NCBI GenBank assembly: GCA_014529385.2
Contig: CM043958.1
Location: 86,250,525 to 86,314,524 of the forward strand
Length of the DNA stretch: 64,000 nt
DNA from: Adiantum capillus-veneris
Taxonomy: Eukaryota; Streptophyta; Polypodiopsida; Polypodiales; Pteridaceae
Direction of reading: 5' to 3'
Positions 1 through 14,866 of this stretch are shown in pieces. The notes beneath the pieces are model-generated. The model made no database searches, was not told the origin of the DNA, and saw nothing but the letters and a program-made list of their open reading frames with translations. A program made the translations under genes and the position numbers. How positions within the stretch are numbered: position 1 is the stretch's first letter; every line of letters begins with the position of its first letter.

Positions 1-446
1 GGAGACTCCCTCCGCCTACAACGGCAAAAAGACTATCAGATAGCTTGCGCACATGCCGTGGTGCCGACGGCAAGCCGATTGAGTGTGAACGTTGATTACC
101 TATGAGGAGTTTGCGCACATGCGAGAGCTCCGACTGCCCTTGGTTGCAGAGTCAACGTCTTTTGTCATGCTGTCAGGTGTCGCAGCCAATCACGCTTCTC
201 CTCTGCACGAAACGGCTCTCCACCGGGGGTGACTGTTTAGGCTTCCGCCATGACATTCCCATGGTGCCGGTGAGAGTGCCGATTGCTGAGCGCAGGGGCG
301 TGGTGGGACACTGGTGGGCCTCCTGCACTTTTTGCATCGGAAACGAACACCGCACATTGCATGTGTGCAGCCTAAGAGTATGAAAGCTTGTAGTTGTCAT
401 TTAAAATGTTGGTGTGATGAGTTAGATCCAAGCCCCCATAACCCCC

Positions 447-506
<60 letters not shown>

Positions 507-1033
507 TTCATACGAACATTGTAAATCAATACTCAAAAAAACTTATTTTTAGTGTGGTCCCCTATACAAATTGTGGAACTGACTTCTAATTTTTAATTTT
601 GAAGGTGAGAAAACCAACAATATCTAGAATATTTTACAGGCAATTAGTGTAAAAACCTTCAAATACAGTCAATTTATCTTTAAAATTTCTCTCAGGTGAC
701 TTTTGCAAGTTGTGGGAAAAAACAAACTGCTTAATGTTGTAAATCAATAATAAACCAAGATTCACTTGTAGAAAATACAAGTCAAGTCACTTGTAGCATG
801 CATGACATGTCATGTGTATGAGAACACGAACAATTTAAACATGGAGCCGTTGCAGTTTGTGCTCAGGTGCATGCAAGGCTGATTGATCGGGTTGATGTAG
901 TTTGGAGACCAAGGCGGGGAAGAGGGTGTGCCTAGGAGCAAAGGTTGCCCTCCCAAAGCATGCGTGAAGGAAGAAGATTTAGAAATTTTCTCATGTAGGA
1001 AAACAGAGTCTTTTTCATACAATGCATAACCTT
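1..1033. other. Noncoding flank, no supported gene
   Basis: Only short open frames occur on both strands and none has a recognisable domain or coding-like composition. The stretch holds one microsatellite (448-507) and otherwise AT-rich unique-looking DNA. Confidence 0.5.
448..507. repeat. (TC)n(AC)n compound microsatellite
   Basis: About 21 TC units pass directly into about 8 AC units. Confidence 0.97.
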
Positions 1034-1156
1034 ATGAGCTTCTTCTCGAGAGGCACTGCATACCTAGCTAGGCACGATTGGGGGCAGGGGACCATCGGGC
1101 CCCTGCCCCAAATGGTACGTAGCTAGGTATGCGGTGCTTCCCTCACAGAAGCTCAT
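1034..1156. repeat. Compact imperfect hairpin (foldback), MITE-like or pre-miRNA-like
   Basis: The two halves are inverted repeats around a 9-nt loop (1091-1099). The base of the stem pairs ATGAGCTTCT (1034-1043) with AGAAGCTCAT (1147-1156). A 13-bp perfect block, GCATACCTAGCTA (1058-1070), pairs with 1120-1132. The top of the stem pairs GGGGCAGGGG (1081-1090) with 1100-1109. Small bulges separate the blocks. Size and shape suit a plant miRNA precursor or a tiny foldback element. No known miRNA is recognised in it. Confidence 0.75.
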
Positions 1157-1700
1157 GATGTTGAGGTAAGTCACGATGTGGGAATTATTGTGAGAATTTA
1201 TACAAAACTTCTTGTGATAGAGATGGGGTATCCAACAAGGTCTTCAATTCCTGGTGGCACGAATGGGAGAATGTCACAATTGAGTTAGGCTACCAACTAC
1301 TCAAGCGCAGTTTTTCTTGATATGGAGCAAGAGTAATTTCATTTATTGGGCGCATGACAACGGCTAAAGGGGGGCCATCTTTTACCCTAGAGACTCTAGC
1401 AATATTGTTGATGCAAAAGCAAGCCTGTTCTATGATATGAAAAAGGATAATGAGTTCACACTCATGAAGAGAATCCTCATCAAAGATTTCACTAAGTCAT
1501 GTGTATCATGTAACCAAAAGTAGCATAACGTGATTTTAGGCACTTCATAGAACTAAATACTAGTTTTTCAATAGACACCCAAATACATAAATAGAGAAAG
1601 ATTCTTTGTTCGTTGAGGTAGATGGGTCATAAGTTTTATACATGCTCTTTTGTTTACTACCTTTTTGCATATTAAGTTTGTACGTCAATAGCATAATCTT
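1157..1700. other. Intergenic, nothing recognised
   Basis: No open frame or repeat that I can support. It ends at the left target duplication of the LINE. Confidence 0.5.
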
Positions 1701-1710
1701 AGAATACATG

Positions 1711-4141
1711 ATTCCTTCCGATCAGCAGCTAAGATCCTGGAAGGGGCATTCTTCGAAGACGAATGTTCACTAGCATTGCAAGCCTTTGGCAAGCCGAAGT
1801 CTCCTGGTTGGGATGGGATGACGACAGAATTCTTTAGAGAATTTTGGGATGATCTGATGGCCCGAGTCACAAGTTTGGCCAACAAAGCCATTGTCGAAGG
1901 CTTGTTGGAGGTAAGTGTAAAGAGAGTTCTTATCAAACCCATCCCCAAACAATTTTGTTGTTCTCAACTGAAAAATTGGCGCCCTATAACGATGATGTCG
2001 GTGGCCTACAAAATTATTACCAAGGCAGTAGCCCTCAGACTAGCCCCCTTACTTAGCAAGATCATCTTTCCCCATCAACATGGATTCATCAAAGGAAGGT
2101 CCCTTAATCATGACACTCGAAGCTAGTGCTGAGCGCGGGGAGTTGCAAGGTCTGGCTCTACCATGAAACAACCAAGTACTTGCAAAACTATTTGTAGACG
2201 ATTCTCTCCTCTTCTTGAAGGCATGTCCCCAGGTCGTCAGGAAAGCTCTGAAGATTGTACAAACGTTCTCTGTAGCTTCGGGGTCCCATCGTAATATAGA
2301 GAATTCAAGGTTGATCTCCCTTTCAAAAAATGACTCATTTGACCCTTCTGACTGGTTGGGGGATATTGTTACAAAATGGAATATTTTCAGACATCTCAGG
2401 GCCCCCTTGGGAGTGGACGTAACTCACAAACAAGATGTCAGTGGGTCCTGGAAAAAATCAGAACAAAATGAGTAGGTGGGAGTATGTTCTTCTCCCATTC
2501 CCAGGCCGGATAAAAGTGATTAATGATTTTATGCTCCCTTATATTGCGTTCACTAAACCGCTTCTCAAGATGGCTAAGTGTCACTGGAAAGAGTTCTTAA
2601 AACTGGTAAAAAGGTTTTTTATGGAAAAATAACACAAAGTCCTCCAAGCCATGGCAATGGGCCTGTTGGGAGTCAGTCGCTCGTCCACTAAATCAAGGAG
2701 GCCTCGGAATTCTCAACCTTGTGGCCCATGCAGAAGCTTGTTGCGCCAAATTTGTAGTCTCCTTGGCTAAACAGGATCAAGCTTGGGCTATCATGATTAG
2801 AGATATGCTAGAAGCAGCTAAACTTGGTTCGAAAGGAGGAAAGTGGAGAGGGGTAGAGGTTCATGACAAACGATTAGCCCTGACGTGGTCTACCCTAAGT
2901 CTGGGGGCGGCTTAGGGGAATTAGTAAGGAAACGCAACAGAGCAGCGCAAGTCCTAAAGTGGGGGGAAGAAACCAGATACTTCAAGAACTCCATTTTGCA
3001 TTGGTCCCTTGGATTTCCAAAGTTGTAGATCCTCCGCACAATCCCTATTGAATAGAAATAGCCAGGAAACTGAATAATAAGGGTCTAAATCGGCTTGGGC
3101 ACTTCTGGGACAGTGACGCAAGAGCTGGAAAACCAGTGAACTTCCGGTAACCCAATACCAACTTAATAGCTTGGAGGTTTTGCTAGTCAACAAAGTAATG
3201 AAAGAGCTTGACATTGGAGTGATGCCAATCTGAGAGTCGGAGTTTGACTAGAATGCCTGGAAATGGCTCGGAAGCAATCTCTTATGAAAACCCTATTCTA
3301 AAGGCATTTACCAAACAATGATGCTAAAGAAGAATTGGTCTAGCCCCCTTAACAAGATACGGAAAAAACAATGGTCGAAGGAAAGGTGGGAGCAAGTAAT
3401 GGAGAACATATGGGCGCCAAAGGTTCTGCATCACATGAAGGTATTTATATGGAAAGTGATTAGGGGTGCTCTTCCGACGGGGGTGAAGATTTAGGAGAGA
3501 GGGATTGGGACAGATCTATGCCTGGGGTGCAGGTTGGCTAGTGAAGATCTGGCCCACCTATTTATGGAATGCCCAGCTATCAAAGGCCTCACATGAAACA
3601 TATGCAAGTGGGTCCAAAGAACGTGGAAAATTGGTTTTTTCAAGACTGATTTACTCCTTGAAGGTAAGAATTTAAGTAGTCGTGTCCTCCTCATCTGCAC
3701 TCAAATTGTCAGGTACTTCTTCTTACATAATGTATGGCAGACAAGGAACCGCCGTGTGTTTGAAGGACTTCCTGAGGTGGCAATCTTTGTAGAAATTATA
3801 CAAGAAAGCAAAGTGCTTATATGGACACTCGGGCGCAAGAAAAACTCGGATGATTGGTCTAGGATTACCTGTGCTTTGTTGTGAGCGAAATGCTTAGGAA
3901 AGGGGAAAATCTTGGCCATTGGAAAACAGAAGATTTGTGAAGAACATGATAATTAACCTTGTGTATCAAGGGCAAGGGGGCAGGTCGTTAGGGGTGGCTC
4001 CCCAGATAGCCAATGTAATTATGGTCTCTAGATGATGTCATGGCTCGGCACGATCATGGCAAGTTCTTGTAATTTTTTGGGATGATCAATGTAATTCACT
4101 CACAATTGTGAGTTTTGCTAAAGAAAAAAAATGAAAAAAGA
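1711..4141 (+). mobile_element. 5'-truncated LINE (non-LTR retrotransposon)
   Basis: The copy is bounded by a perfect 10-bp direct repeat, AGAATACATG, at 1701-1710 and 4142-4151. It ends in an A-rich tail (about 4117-4141), the hallmark of target-primed insertion. Coding similarity starts within a few bases of the left repeat, so the copy was truncated at its 5' end: endonuclease and ORF1 are missing. What remains is the second half of ORF2 (reverse transcriptase to zinc-binding domain), then about 500 bp of 3' region. It lies alone between noncoding flanks. Confidence 0.88.
1716..3600 (+). pseudogene. LINE ORF2 remnant: reverse transcriptase and zf-RVT domain
   Basis: LINE reverse transcriptase is recognisable in order. 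The block around KSPGWDGMTTEFF (about 1797) comes first, then IPK...NWRPITMMSVAYKI and HGFIKGRSLNHD (to about 2110). A deletion follows that removes the first catalytic aspartate region. Next come a GLALP segment and the FVDD box (2191-2202, usually F/YADD), LLPFPGRIKVINDFMLPYI (about 2492-2550) and GGLGILNLVAHAEACCAKFV (about 2695-2757). A zf-RVT-like end follows with IWKVIRGALPTG and EDLAHLFMECP (about 3448-3580). Stops and frame changes separate the blocks, so no protein is made. The family normally copies its own mRNA at a nicked target; here the catalytic core is gone. Confidence 0.9.
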
Positions 4142-4151
4142 AGAATACATG

Positions 4152-5272
4152 GTTTCCTTTTTTTTTGGTCCAAACTCAAAATTATGAGTGAGAAGTGTAT
4201 AGAATTTACATTGAAAGCCATGCTCACACCGAGCCATGAAATCTACAGGAATCTCAAGTTTCTAAAAAGTCCCAAACACAACAACAAAGCATAAAGCCAT
4301 TGATCACCACCACCAAGAGGATGCCATAGACACTCTATGGACTGCCACCGCACATAGACATCACTCTCAAGTTGGAGCAACCCAAAGCCAAGCATCACCA
4401 CATCGCTTTACCTACATAAAGGAGCCACCCTTCATAAACACATTTCGAACACGATATGGCTAGCAGATCGTAGAGTAAAAAATAGAGGAAAATACCACCA
4501 AGTAGGGGGGGAGCTTAGACACTCCATCACTATGCAAAGGCACTGAGGAAGAAAACCATCCTCAATAGCACCGCCCATCAACATATCTGACTAATAACAG
4601 GATTTTGAGAGGAGAGCCTAGCACCAATAGGATTTTGAAAGGAGAGCCTAACACCATCTCCTAGTCGCAAGCCACAACATCATCTACCCGTTGATACCAA
4701 GAGGGCAAAGCTTGCCACGCTTCACCCGCTTGCTAAGCAGCTTCAAAAGGAACTAGCCAGTGTTTTCTCCCCGTGGGGAGATGGGTAGTGTGGCCACACC
4801 CACTTGCAAAAATAAGGGAGGCAAAGCAAGGACGGACAGCCTCACAGGAGGGGCAATTGGGCACCCCCCACCGGGGTGAAACCTGACTGTCGGCCTCAGC
4901 CATCTCCGTGTGGCCTCAAGATTGTGGGTGGTAGGAGTGCTCCCCACTGCAGGTCAGTGCTTCGAGCGCCCCAACTCCGGGCAGGCTTCTTTAACCAACC
5001 TTGATACATGAAATGTGAAATCTTTAGAGGAAAATCTTGTTAACCTTTTTTTGTGTTTGAAGGCATAACTGATGCACTACTATTTCAGAAGAAGTATGAT
5101 CCTTCGGACAAAGTACAGGCTCTAGAAACTTGCTAGTGGCTTATCCTTAGTAGAAGAAAGCAGCAAAGCTAGCTTCGCTAGAAAGAATAGAAGAAATCAA
5201 TCACAAGAATCTCGTAATTTGAAATATATTGTAAGGGTTTGTGTGTGATTAGTGGTGTCAAATTGTATAACG
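4152..5272. other. Noncoding stretch with a short tandem duplication
   Basis: No supported gene. A 30-bp unit beginning AGGATTTTGAGAGGAGAG is repeated at 4599-4628 and 4629-4656. The minus-strand open frame near 4753-4947 is proline- and arginine-rich, matches no family I know, and I do not call it. Confidence 0.45.
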
Positions 5273-6003
5273 GTGGAGAGGGGGAAAGGGGAACACACCC
5301 AACACACAAAAGAATGCCTCACTATACCTCAAGGTATACACAGCGCCCCAATCCACTAGAGTTCACCTTCAAAACTCGGCACTATCCGCACTCAAAACAC
5401 CCCCTGCACACGACTATATGCACACACGCCTTGCAATTGATCAAATAGACCCAATCATTCCGCTCTGCCCAATTCACAGCCTTCCACACGCACACAGCCT
5501 CTCTCTATCTCTCTTTGTACGACAAACCTTATGGGGGCACACACACATGGAAACACACGCACAAAAGCAGAGAAGAGAAGGGGAAAGGGGGAATGATGCC
5601 AAGAGGCAGAAATGGTGGATTTCCTTGCATATACACAACCATGTACAATCAATTCCTTACCGGCACAACCCTCGGCAAAAAAAGCCTAATGGGAAAAGCA
5701 CAGTGGAAAAAATCATAACAAAAAAAAACATAATGACAAAAAGCATAATGGGTAAAAGCCCCTATTTTGTGCATAGCATACACCACCTCTACTTCTCTTT
5801 GGAAACACTTCCATGGGGGACACCTCTCCATGTTTCGCCGCTTGGAACTGCCTCCTTCAAATGACCGTCGAGGTTGCCTGGATAGCCGTTCGCTTTTTCA
5901 AAAAACTTTCCTTGGAGTCCCCTCGGACGCCTCCTCTCTCACCATCTGCCAGCTGTCTATCGTGGCACATCATCCCCTATATGTGCCCACTCGGATTGCT
6001 GCC

Positions 6004-6114
<111 letters not shown>

Positions 6115-6260
6115 CCACATGAATTGCCCCTTACCTCACCACTAGAGCTATCGCTAGTTTGGGGGGGGATGCTTTTCCTTAATACGCCTCCTCTCTCACC
6201 CTCTGCCAACTGTCTGTAATGGGACATCATCCCCTATATGTGCCCACTCGGATCGCTGCC

Positions 6261-6415
<155 letters not shown>

Positions 6416-7715
6416 TCCACATGAACTTCCCCTTACCTCACCACTAGCAATATCGCTAGTCGGGGGGGAGATGCTTTCCCTTAGTACTCAAAACAACGGG
6501 CGAAAGAACTAGCCCTTATCCGGCATACTACCACATCATCCCCGCTTGCGTGTTCACCAGAGACCACCCCCATGCAAGCGCGCAACACTGGCATCCTCTC
6601 TCGCCGACTGCCACCGCCAAAATCGTCAGAGTCTCCCACTCGCGCCACTTCACAGTGCCCAAGGGGCGGCAACCATCGCCATGCTCAAGGGGAGCTCTCT
6701 CTCCCTCACACACTCCCAATAGAGGCTCACCCTTGAGGTGATATACCCTTGCTTCCACACTTTGCCTTGCGCATATGGGACTTCTCTCTGTCACGTGGAG
6801 GCTACTCATCAGCTGCTTCCAATGTCCCCCCTTTCACTTGGAAATGCTTCAAAAAGAAAACCTCTCCAATGGCCAATTTTTTGGTCTCTTTGACCTGCAC
6901 GATCTCCATGCTTACACGCTCAATGGACGAACCGCGAAGCTCGCCGAAAAAGCACATGATTGGCTCCAAACTCCTCCAACCTTGCCGCATTTTGAGATTT
7001 CTAAGCGCTCAAACGGAGGCCACAAAAACGCTAAACTTCATCTGTAATCATCCACTAGCAGCCGCACCCAATCTTCCAACTGCTATAACTTTTTGCTCCG
7101 GGATCCGTTTGACGAGAAGTCAACTCTTGTTACCTCCATACACCACATAGCACCTTCTCAAACTCTGTCAAGGCCCAAAAAATGCTAGGAAGCCCGACTC
7201 CCCATGTGGTCAGGTGGACACCAACCCGGTCCCCGTTAAACTTTCAATGGCTATAACCTGCAATCCATAGCTCTGATCTGCAATCCCAAAATACAAGCAT
7301 GCTCCATAACTTGAGCACTACGCGTCTACACACATACATCCACTTTGGCCACCTGTCCTCAGCTGCCCTGCCCGGCGAGGATCTGCAACGCACGACAACT
7401 TCAAACTCAAATATCATGGGCTCCGTAGCTCGTTTTGATGAGCCGTCTGGACCTGCTCCTTTAGCACTTCAATCTCTACATTTATAGGTCCAAAGACCGC
7501 ACCTTGAACCTCTTTCATTTGCTCATCAAATAAGCCCATTTTGGAGCCCTTCTTGGCCTACAAACCGCATCAACCATACATATCCGCTGCTACATGTCTA
7601 CCCAGGAACTTTGAAGCTGCTCTAGCCCTTTGCCCTGCATCTGCTAGCTTGTACATACCTGCCCCATGCCATCTTCTACGGTCGACCAATTTTGGATGCA
7701 CCATTATTGTCCACC

Positions 7716-7943
7716 CCATAGTTGAGCATTTATGCTCAACCAAAAAAGATCTTTATTCCACTTCTAGCTGAAAAAAGTGGCACATACTATGAGAAAACCA
7801 AAACCATATTTACATAGCCATATTGCAGCCTACTACCAAACCTTCAAGTGGGTTGTCCCACCCCCTAGTTGAGCATTTATGCTCAACCAAGAAAGAGCTT
7901 TATTCCATTTCTAACTGCCAAACCTTCAAGTGGGTTGCCCCAC
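7716..7943 (-). repeat. Hairpin/poly(A)-signal repeat module, unit 1
   Basis: Two copies of a module of about 80 bp contain the perfect palindrome GTTGAGCATTTATGCTCAAC (7721-7740 and 7868-7887). Each is followed by AAAAAAGA-rich DNA and TTTATTCCAC-like sequence, so that the minus strand reads GGAATAAAG just before the hairpin. The shared CCTTCAAGTGGGTTG segment borders the modules. In the coding direction the array lies just after the Gag-like stop codon, a position that fits an RNA 3'-end or packaging structure. That role is inference. Confidence 0.8.
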
Positions 7944-9899
7944 TCCCTGTATCGCATAGCTTTTGCCTAGATCAAACACCTGCCACTGGTCTCCTCCACC
8001 CAATTGTAACAGCCTAGCATAGTGCCACACCAAGGCACCTAACCAACTGCATATCCAGACTGCCAACATCATACTTATACCACTCCATGTACTCAAAGGA
8101 AAACTCCCCACTAGCAACAAATCACCTCCAAGCACATCAATATTTTCACCAGCCAGAAACATACCTGACTCATCTTCCCAAACATGTAGAGTGAGATCTT
8201 CGTCTAGTACATCTTGCACTTGCTCAACGGCCCATTGCATAGCCACTTTGATCACCATCCCCTTCAACCACCACTCACAAAGCTCCTTGGTAAGCTTGGA
8301 CACCGCCTCGGAATCCGTGTCACATGTCATAGGGTGTACTGTCTACATTTGAAACTCCTCTACCTTTGGCTCCACACTGTCCTTCTCACCTGCCACATGC
8401 ACTCAATTCTAGAATCATTGAACTCCTCCTCGTCAACTGGCCCTTCAAGGTCGAGTAGCACCACCTGCTAATCAGCCTCAACCACCTACTCTTCAAAGTA
8501 TTTTCTCTCGCGCTGCATCATGCTCTGTCAAGGTAGAGAGAAATTCTCTCCACATTGCATCCTCCTAATTATCATCCATGGGTAGGACCACATTATCCCT
8601 TGCGGAAAGAATCTGCACCATCTCCATTTGTGGGCATAGACTCCTGCACCACCTGGTCCCCATCAAGCACAATGGCCTGCTCGGTTCTGTGCTCTTCTTG
8701 AACATTGGTTATACCATATCATAAAACACATAATAAGGCAGCTTTACCTTTACCAACTCAGGTTCTTCAGACATCGTCTCTTCACCATAGGATGTGGACT
8801 CATCCTCTCTATCCTCCTCGCTTGTCTCCTAGCAACTCGAGCTTGTATCTTCATCATCACTGGCATCATACACCAACTCCGCATCTGCATCTTCATCCGC
8901 TTGCTTCTCCACCAATGCTTGACCATCCCCATGACTTTGCTCACTTTATCCATCTACTTCTGAACCCTCGGTATCCGCAACCTGATTGCATCCTTCTACC
9001 TTTTCATGCAAACTTTCCACAAGAACTGGCTTTACCTCTTTAATCCGCATTGGAACCTCAACATCTGCTACCGATTTTGCATCTTGGTTCACCTCAACAT
9101 GGATATTCTCCTCGTTGACAAGCTCGTCCACCCTTGACACATGCACATCACAAACTGGAAATTCCCAAGGAACATAACATATCGTAGGCCTTACCTCCAT
9201 AGGATTTGCACTTCAAACAATTGGAACCTCCTTTTGTTGGACCAAAGAACATTCTGCTACCTTTTCAATCAGCAAATAATTTGTAGGCTTCACCACGCCC
9301 AATTCTAGCTTCCACTTTACCTTTCTGCTCTTCATCTTGGCCAGAGAGACCATGTCTTGATATGTATCAGCACCGTCTTCCACCTTTTCTCTAATTATTG
9401 GATACTCTAACATCATTGATAACTTCAAATATTGATTACTTTTTACCCCAGTAGCAACCTCTGACTACTTCCACCAGGCTTCAAACTTCTCAAGAAAAAT
9501 GAAAAAATCCTTACTCACATCCTGGCGTACCGCCTTCAACTTTGCACTCGCTTCCCCTATAGTAATCACCTCTCGAAACCGCTGCAAAAATTGACTTTGC
9601 AATTCCTACCATGATCCTCGATCACTGCTCTTTAAACCATCAAACCAAATCTTCGCCCGTCCGCGCATTAACAACGACACCGTTTGCAGCTTTTTCACAT
9701 CCGTCAACATATGCATCGACAGCAACCATAACTCAAAATCTGCTAACCAATCCTCGAGATCTTAAACTCCCATAAATATGGGGCCAAAATTGGGCTCCAC
9801 CATCTCTGGGAGCTTCAAACTGGACCACCAAACACTTTGACAATCAGCCAACCGCTTCGTCGTCTACCAAACCTTGCTTTCAACCTCAAATTGGAGCAT
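7926..9899 (-). pseudogene. Gag-like protein of gag-only LTR family, unit 1 (degenerate)
   Basis: The minus frame starts at an ATG (9897-9899) shared by all units (MLQFEVESKVW, then a stop). It continues, broken by stops and shifts, to a common end at 7926. About residues 30-130 resemble retrotransposon Gag: a VEPNFGPIFMGV-type segment, DWLADFELWLLSMHML, an RAKIWFDGL segment, then a Gln/Phe-rich helix region. A long charged linker follows (VNQDAKSVADVEVP), then a C-terminal hydrophobic run, WSGISMMLAVWICSWLGALV (about 8025-8085), and a GGGDQWQVFDLG tail. No protease, reverse transcriptase or integrase lies before the next LTR-like block, so the family looks non-autonomous. Confidence 0.6.
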
Positions 9900-9931
9900 C
9901 AACGAGCTCCTTCGTGGGGGCAACAGAAGAT

Positions 9932-12000
<2,069 letters not shown>

Positions 12001-12007
12001 CCACACC

Positions 12008-12235
12008 CTAGTTGAGCATTTATGTTCAACCAAAAAAGAGCTTTACTCAACTTATAATTGCAAAACCTGGCATATACTATAAGAAAACCAAAACCATATT
12101 TACATAGTGTTATTGCAGCCTACTGCCAAACCTTCAAGTGGGTTGCCCCACCCCCTAGTTGAGCATTTATGCTCAACCAAAAACGATCTTTATTCCACTT
12201 CTAATTGCCAAACCTTCAAGTGGGTTTCCCCACCC
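12008..12235 (-). repeat. Hairpin/poly(A)-signal repeat module, unit 2
   Basis: Same module as at 7716-7943. Palindromes lie at 12011-12030 (one mismatch) and 12158-12177 (perfect), each next to an AATAAA on the minus strand. Confidence 0.8.
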
Positions 12236-14179
12236 CCTGCATCGCATAGCTTCCGCTTGGCTCAAACACCTGCCATTGGTCTCCTCCACCCACCTGTAAC
12301 ACCCTTGCATAATGCCACACCAAGGCACCTAACCAACTGCATATCCAAACCGCTAGCATACTTATACCACTCCATGTACTCAATGACAAATTGCCCACTC
12401 GCAACAAATCACCTCCAAACACATCAACACTTTCATCAGCCAGAAACATACCTGACATACCTGACCCCATCTTCCCAACCATGTAAAGTGAGATCTTCTT
12501 CCAGTACATCTTGCACTTGCTCAACAGCCCATTTGCACAGCCACTTTGATCACCATCCCCTTCGACCACCACTCACAAAGCTCCTTGGTAAGCTTGGACA
12601 CCGCCTCGAAATCCACGTCACATGTCATAGAGTGTACTGGCTGCATTTGAAACTCCTCTACCTTTGGCTCCACACTGTCCTTCTCACCTGCCACATGCAC
12701 TCAATTATAGCATCATTGAGCTCCTCCTTGTCAACCGGCCCTTCAATGTCGAGTAGCACCACCAACTTATCAGCATCAACCACCTACTCTTCAAAGTGTT
12801 TTCTCTCGCGCTGCATCATGCTCTGTCAAGGTAGAGAGAAATTCTCTCCACATTGCATCCCCCTAATTATCATCCATGGGTAGGGCCACATTATCCCTTG
12901 CGGCAAGAATCTGCACCATCTCCATCTGCATAGCTCCATTTGTGGGCATAGACTCCTGCACCTGGTCCCCATCAAGCACAATGGCCTGCTCGGTTATGTG
13001 CTCTTCTTGAACATTGGTTATACCATATCATAAAACACATAATAAGGCAGCTTTACCTTTACCAACTCACGTTCTTCAGACATCGTCTCTTCACCATAGG
13101 ATGTGGACTCATCCTCTCTATCCTGCTCGCTTGTCTCCCAGCAACTTGAGCTTGTATCTTCATCATCACCGGCATCATACACCAACTCTGCATCTTATCT
13201 TCATCTGCTTGCTGCTCCACCAATGCTTGACCATCCCCATGACTTTGCTCAGTTTCTCCACCTGCTTTTGAACCCTTGGTATCCGCAACCTGATTGCATC
13301 CTGCTACCTTTTCATGCAAACTTTCCACAAGAACAGGCTTTACCTCATTAATCCGCATTGAAACCTCAACATCTACTACCGATTTTTCATCTTGGTTCAC
13401 CTCAACATGGATCTTGTCCTCGTTGACAAGCTCGTCCACCCTTGACACATGCACATCACAAACTGGAAATTTCCAAGGAACATAACAAATCGTAGGCCTT
13501 ACCTCCATAGGATTTGCACTTTGAAAAATTGGAACTGCCTTTGGTCAGAGCAAAGAACATTTTGCTACCTTTGCAATCGGCACATAATCTACAGGCTTCA
13601 GTTTTACCTTTCTTCTCTTTATCTTGGCCATATATACCATGTCTTCATATGTATCAGCATCATCTTCAAGCTTTTCTCTAATCCTCGGATACTTAACATC
13701 TCTGATAGCTTCAAATATTGACTGCTTTTCACCTTAGTAGCAACCTCTAACTGCTTCCAACAGGCTTCAAACGTCTCAAAAACAATGAAAAAATCCTTAC
13801 TCATATCCATGCGTACTGCCTTCAACTTTGCACTCGCTTCCTCTGCAGTAATCACCTCTCAAAACCGCTCCAAAAAGTGACTTTGCAATTCCTGCCATGA
13901 TCCTCGATCACTGCTCTTTAAACCATCAAACCAAATCCTGGCCTGTCCACGCATCAACAACGGCACCGCTGCAGCTTTTTTGCATCCGTCAACATATGCA
14001 TCGATAGCAGCCATAACATGAACTCTGCTAACCAATCCTCGAGATCTTCAACTCCCGTAAATATGGGGCAAAAATTTGGCTCCACCATCTTTGGCCAAAC
14101 TAGACTACCGTACACTTTGACCATCAGCGAACTGCTTTGTTGTCTACCAAACCTTGCTTTCAACCTCAAATTGGAGCAT
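12216..14179 (-). pseudogene. Gag-like protein of gag-only LTR family, unit 2 (degenerate)
   Basis: It is colinear with unit 1: ATG at 14177-14179, an early stop after MLQFEVESKVW, and the Gag-like block VEPNFCPIFTGVEDLEDWL followed by LLMRGQARIWFDGL. Then come a helical region with an in-frame stop near 13855, the charged linker (about 13059-13508) and the C-terminal hydrophobic segment WSGISMLAVWICSWLGALVW with GGGDQWQVFEPSGS. The protein would be about 650 residues. Frameshifts and stops make it non-functional as read. The conserved linker and C-terminus across copies argue that one long reading frame existed in the ancestor. Function beyond the Gag-like resemblance is unknown. Confidence 0.6.
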
Positions 14180-14211
14180 CAGTGAGCTGCTCTGTGGGGC
14201 AAGAGAAGATG

Positions 14212-14860
14212 GAGAGGGTGAAAGGGGAGCACACCCAGCACACAACAGAATGCCTCACTATAGCCCAGGGTATACACAGCGCCCCAATCCACTAGAGTTC
14301 ACCTTCAAAACTTAACACTATTCGCATGCAAACGAATGCTTGCACATGACTATGTGCACACACGCCTTGCAACGCATCAAACAGACAAATCATTCTGCTC
14401 TGCCCAATTCACAGCCTTCCACATGCACACAGCCTTTCTCTATCTCTCTTTGCAGGACAAACCTCGAGGGGACACACATGCCAACACACGCCTAGAAACA
14501 CACACACACACACACAAGCAGAGAAGAGGAGGGGGAAGGGGGAATGACGCCAAGAGACAACAATGATGGCTTTCCTTGCATATACACAACCATGTACAAT
14601 AAATTCCCTGCCAGCACAACCCTCGGCAAAAATCCTAATGGAAAAAGCACAATGGCAAAAAGCATAATGGAAAAAAGCATAATGGCAAAAAACATAATGA
14701 CAAAAGGCCAATAAACCGCATCAGCCATACATATTAGTTGTTATCTCTCTGCCCAAGAACTTTGAAGCTGCTCTAGCCCTTTGTCCTGAATCTGCTAGCC
14801 TGTACATAGTGCCCTTTCCATCTTCTACCGTCGACCAATTTTGGATGTACCATCATTGCC
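14212..14860 (-). mobile_element. LTR-like block of gag-only repeat family, unit 3 (internally deleted)
   Basis: It matches unit 2 from its right-hand boundary for about 490 bp, including the GCATAATGGCAAAAA-type short repeats. At about 14706 it jumps to sequence that in unit 2 lies near 11860 (AAACCGCATCAGCCATACAT). About 1.4 kb of the block has therefore been deleted. Confidence 0.65.
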
Positions 14861-14866
14861 CACCCC

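Noticed and set aside
102-383. 93-codon ORF near the window start
   Set aside because: No domain, no clear coding signal, and overlapping frames of similar length on the other strand.
1034-1156. Assigning the hairpin to a known miRNA family
   Set aside because: Neither arm matches a miRNA I can name; left as an unassigned hairpin.
4753-4947. Minus-strand ORF with a GGTTTCACCCC segment resembling a B-box
   Set aside because: No matching A-box at the right distance and no poly(A)-type tail; not enough for a SINE call.
12107-12883. 258-codon plus-strand ORF
   Set aside because: It lies antisense to the Gag-like region of unit 2, and the corresponding plus frame is not kept in units 1 and 3.
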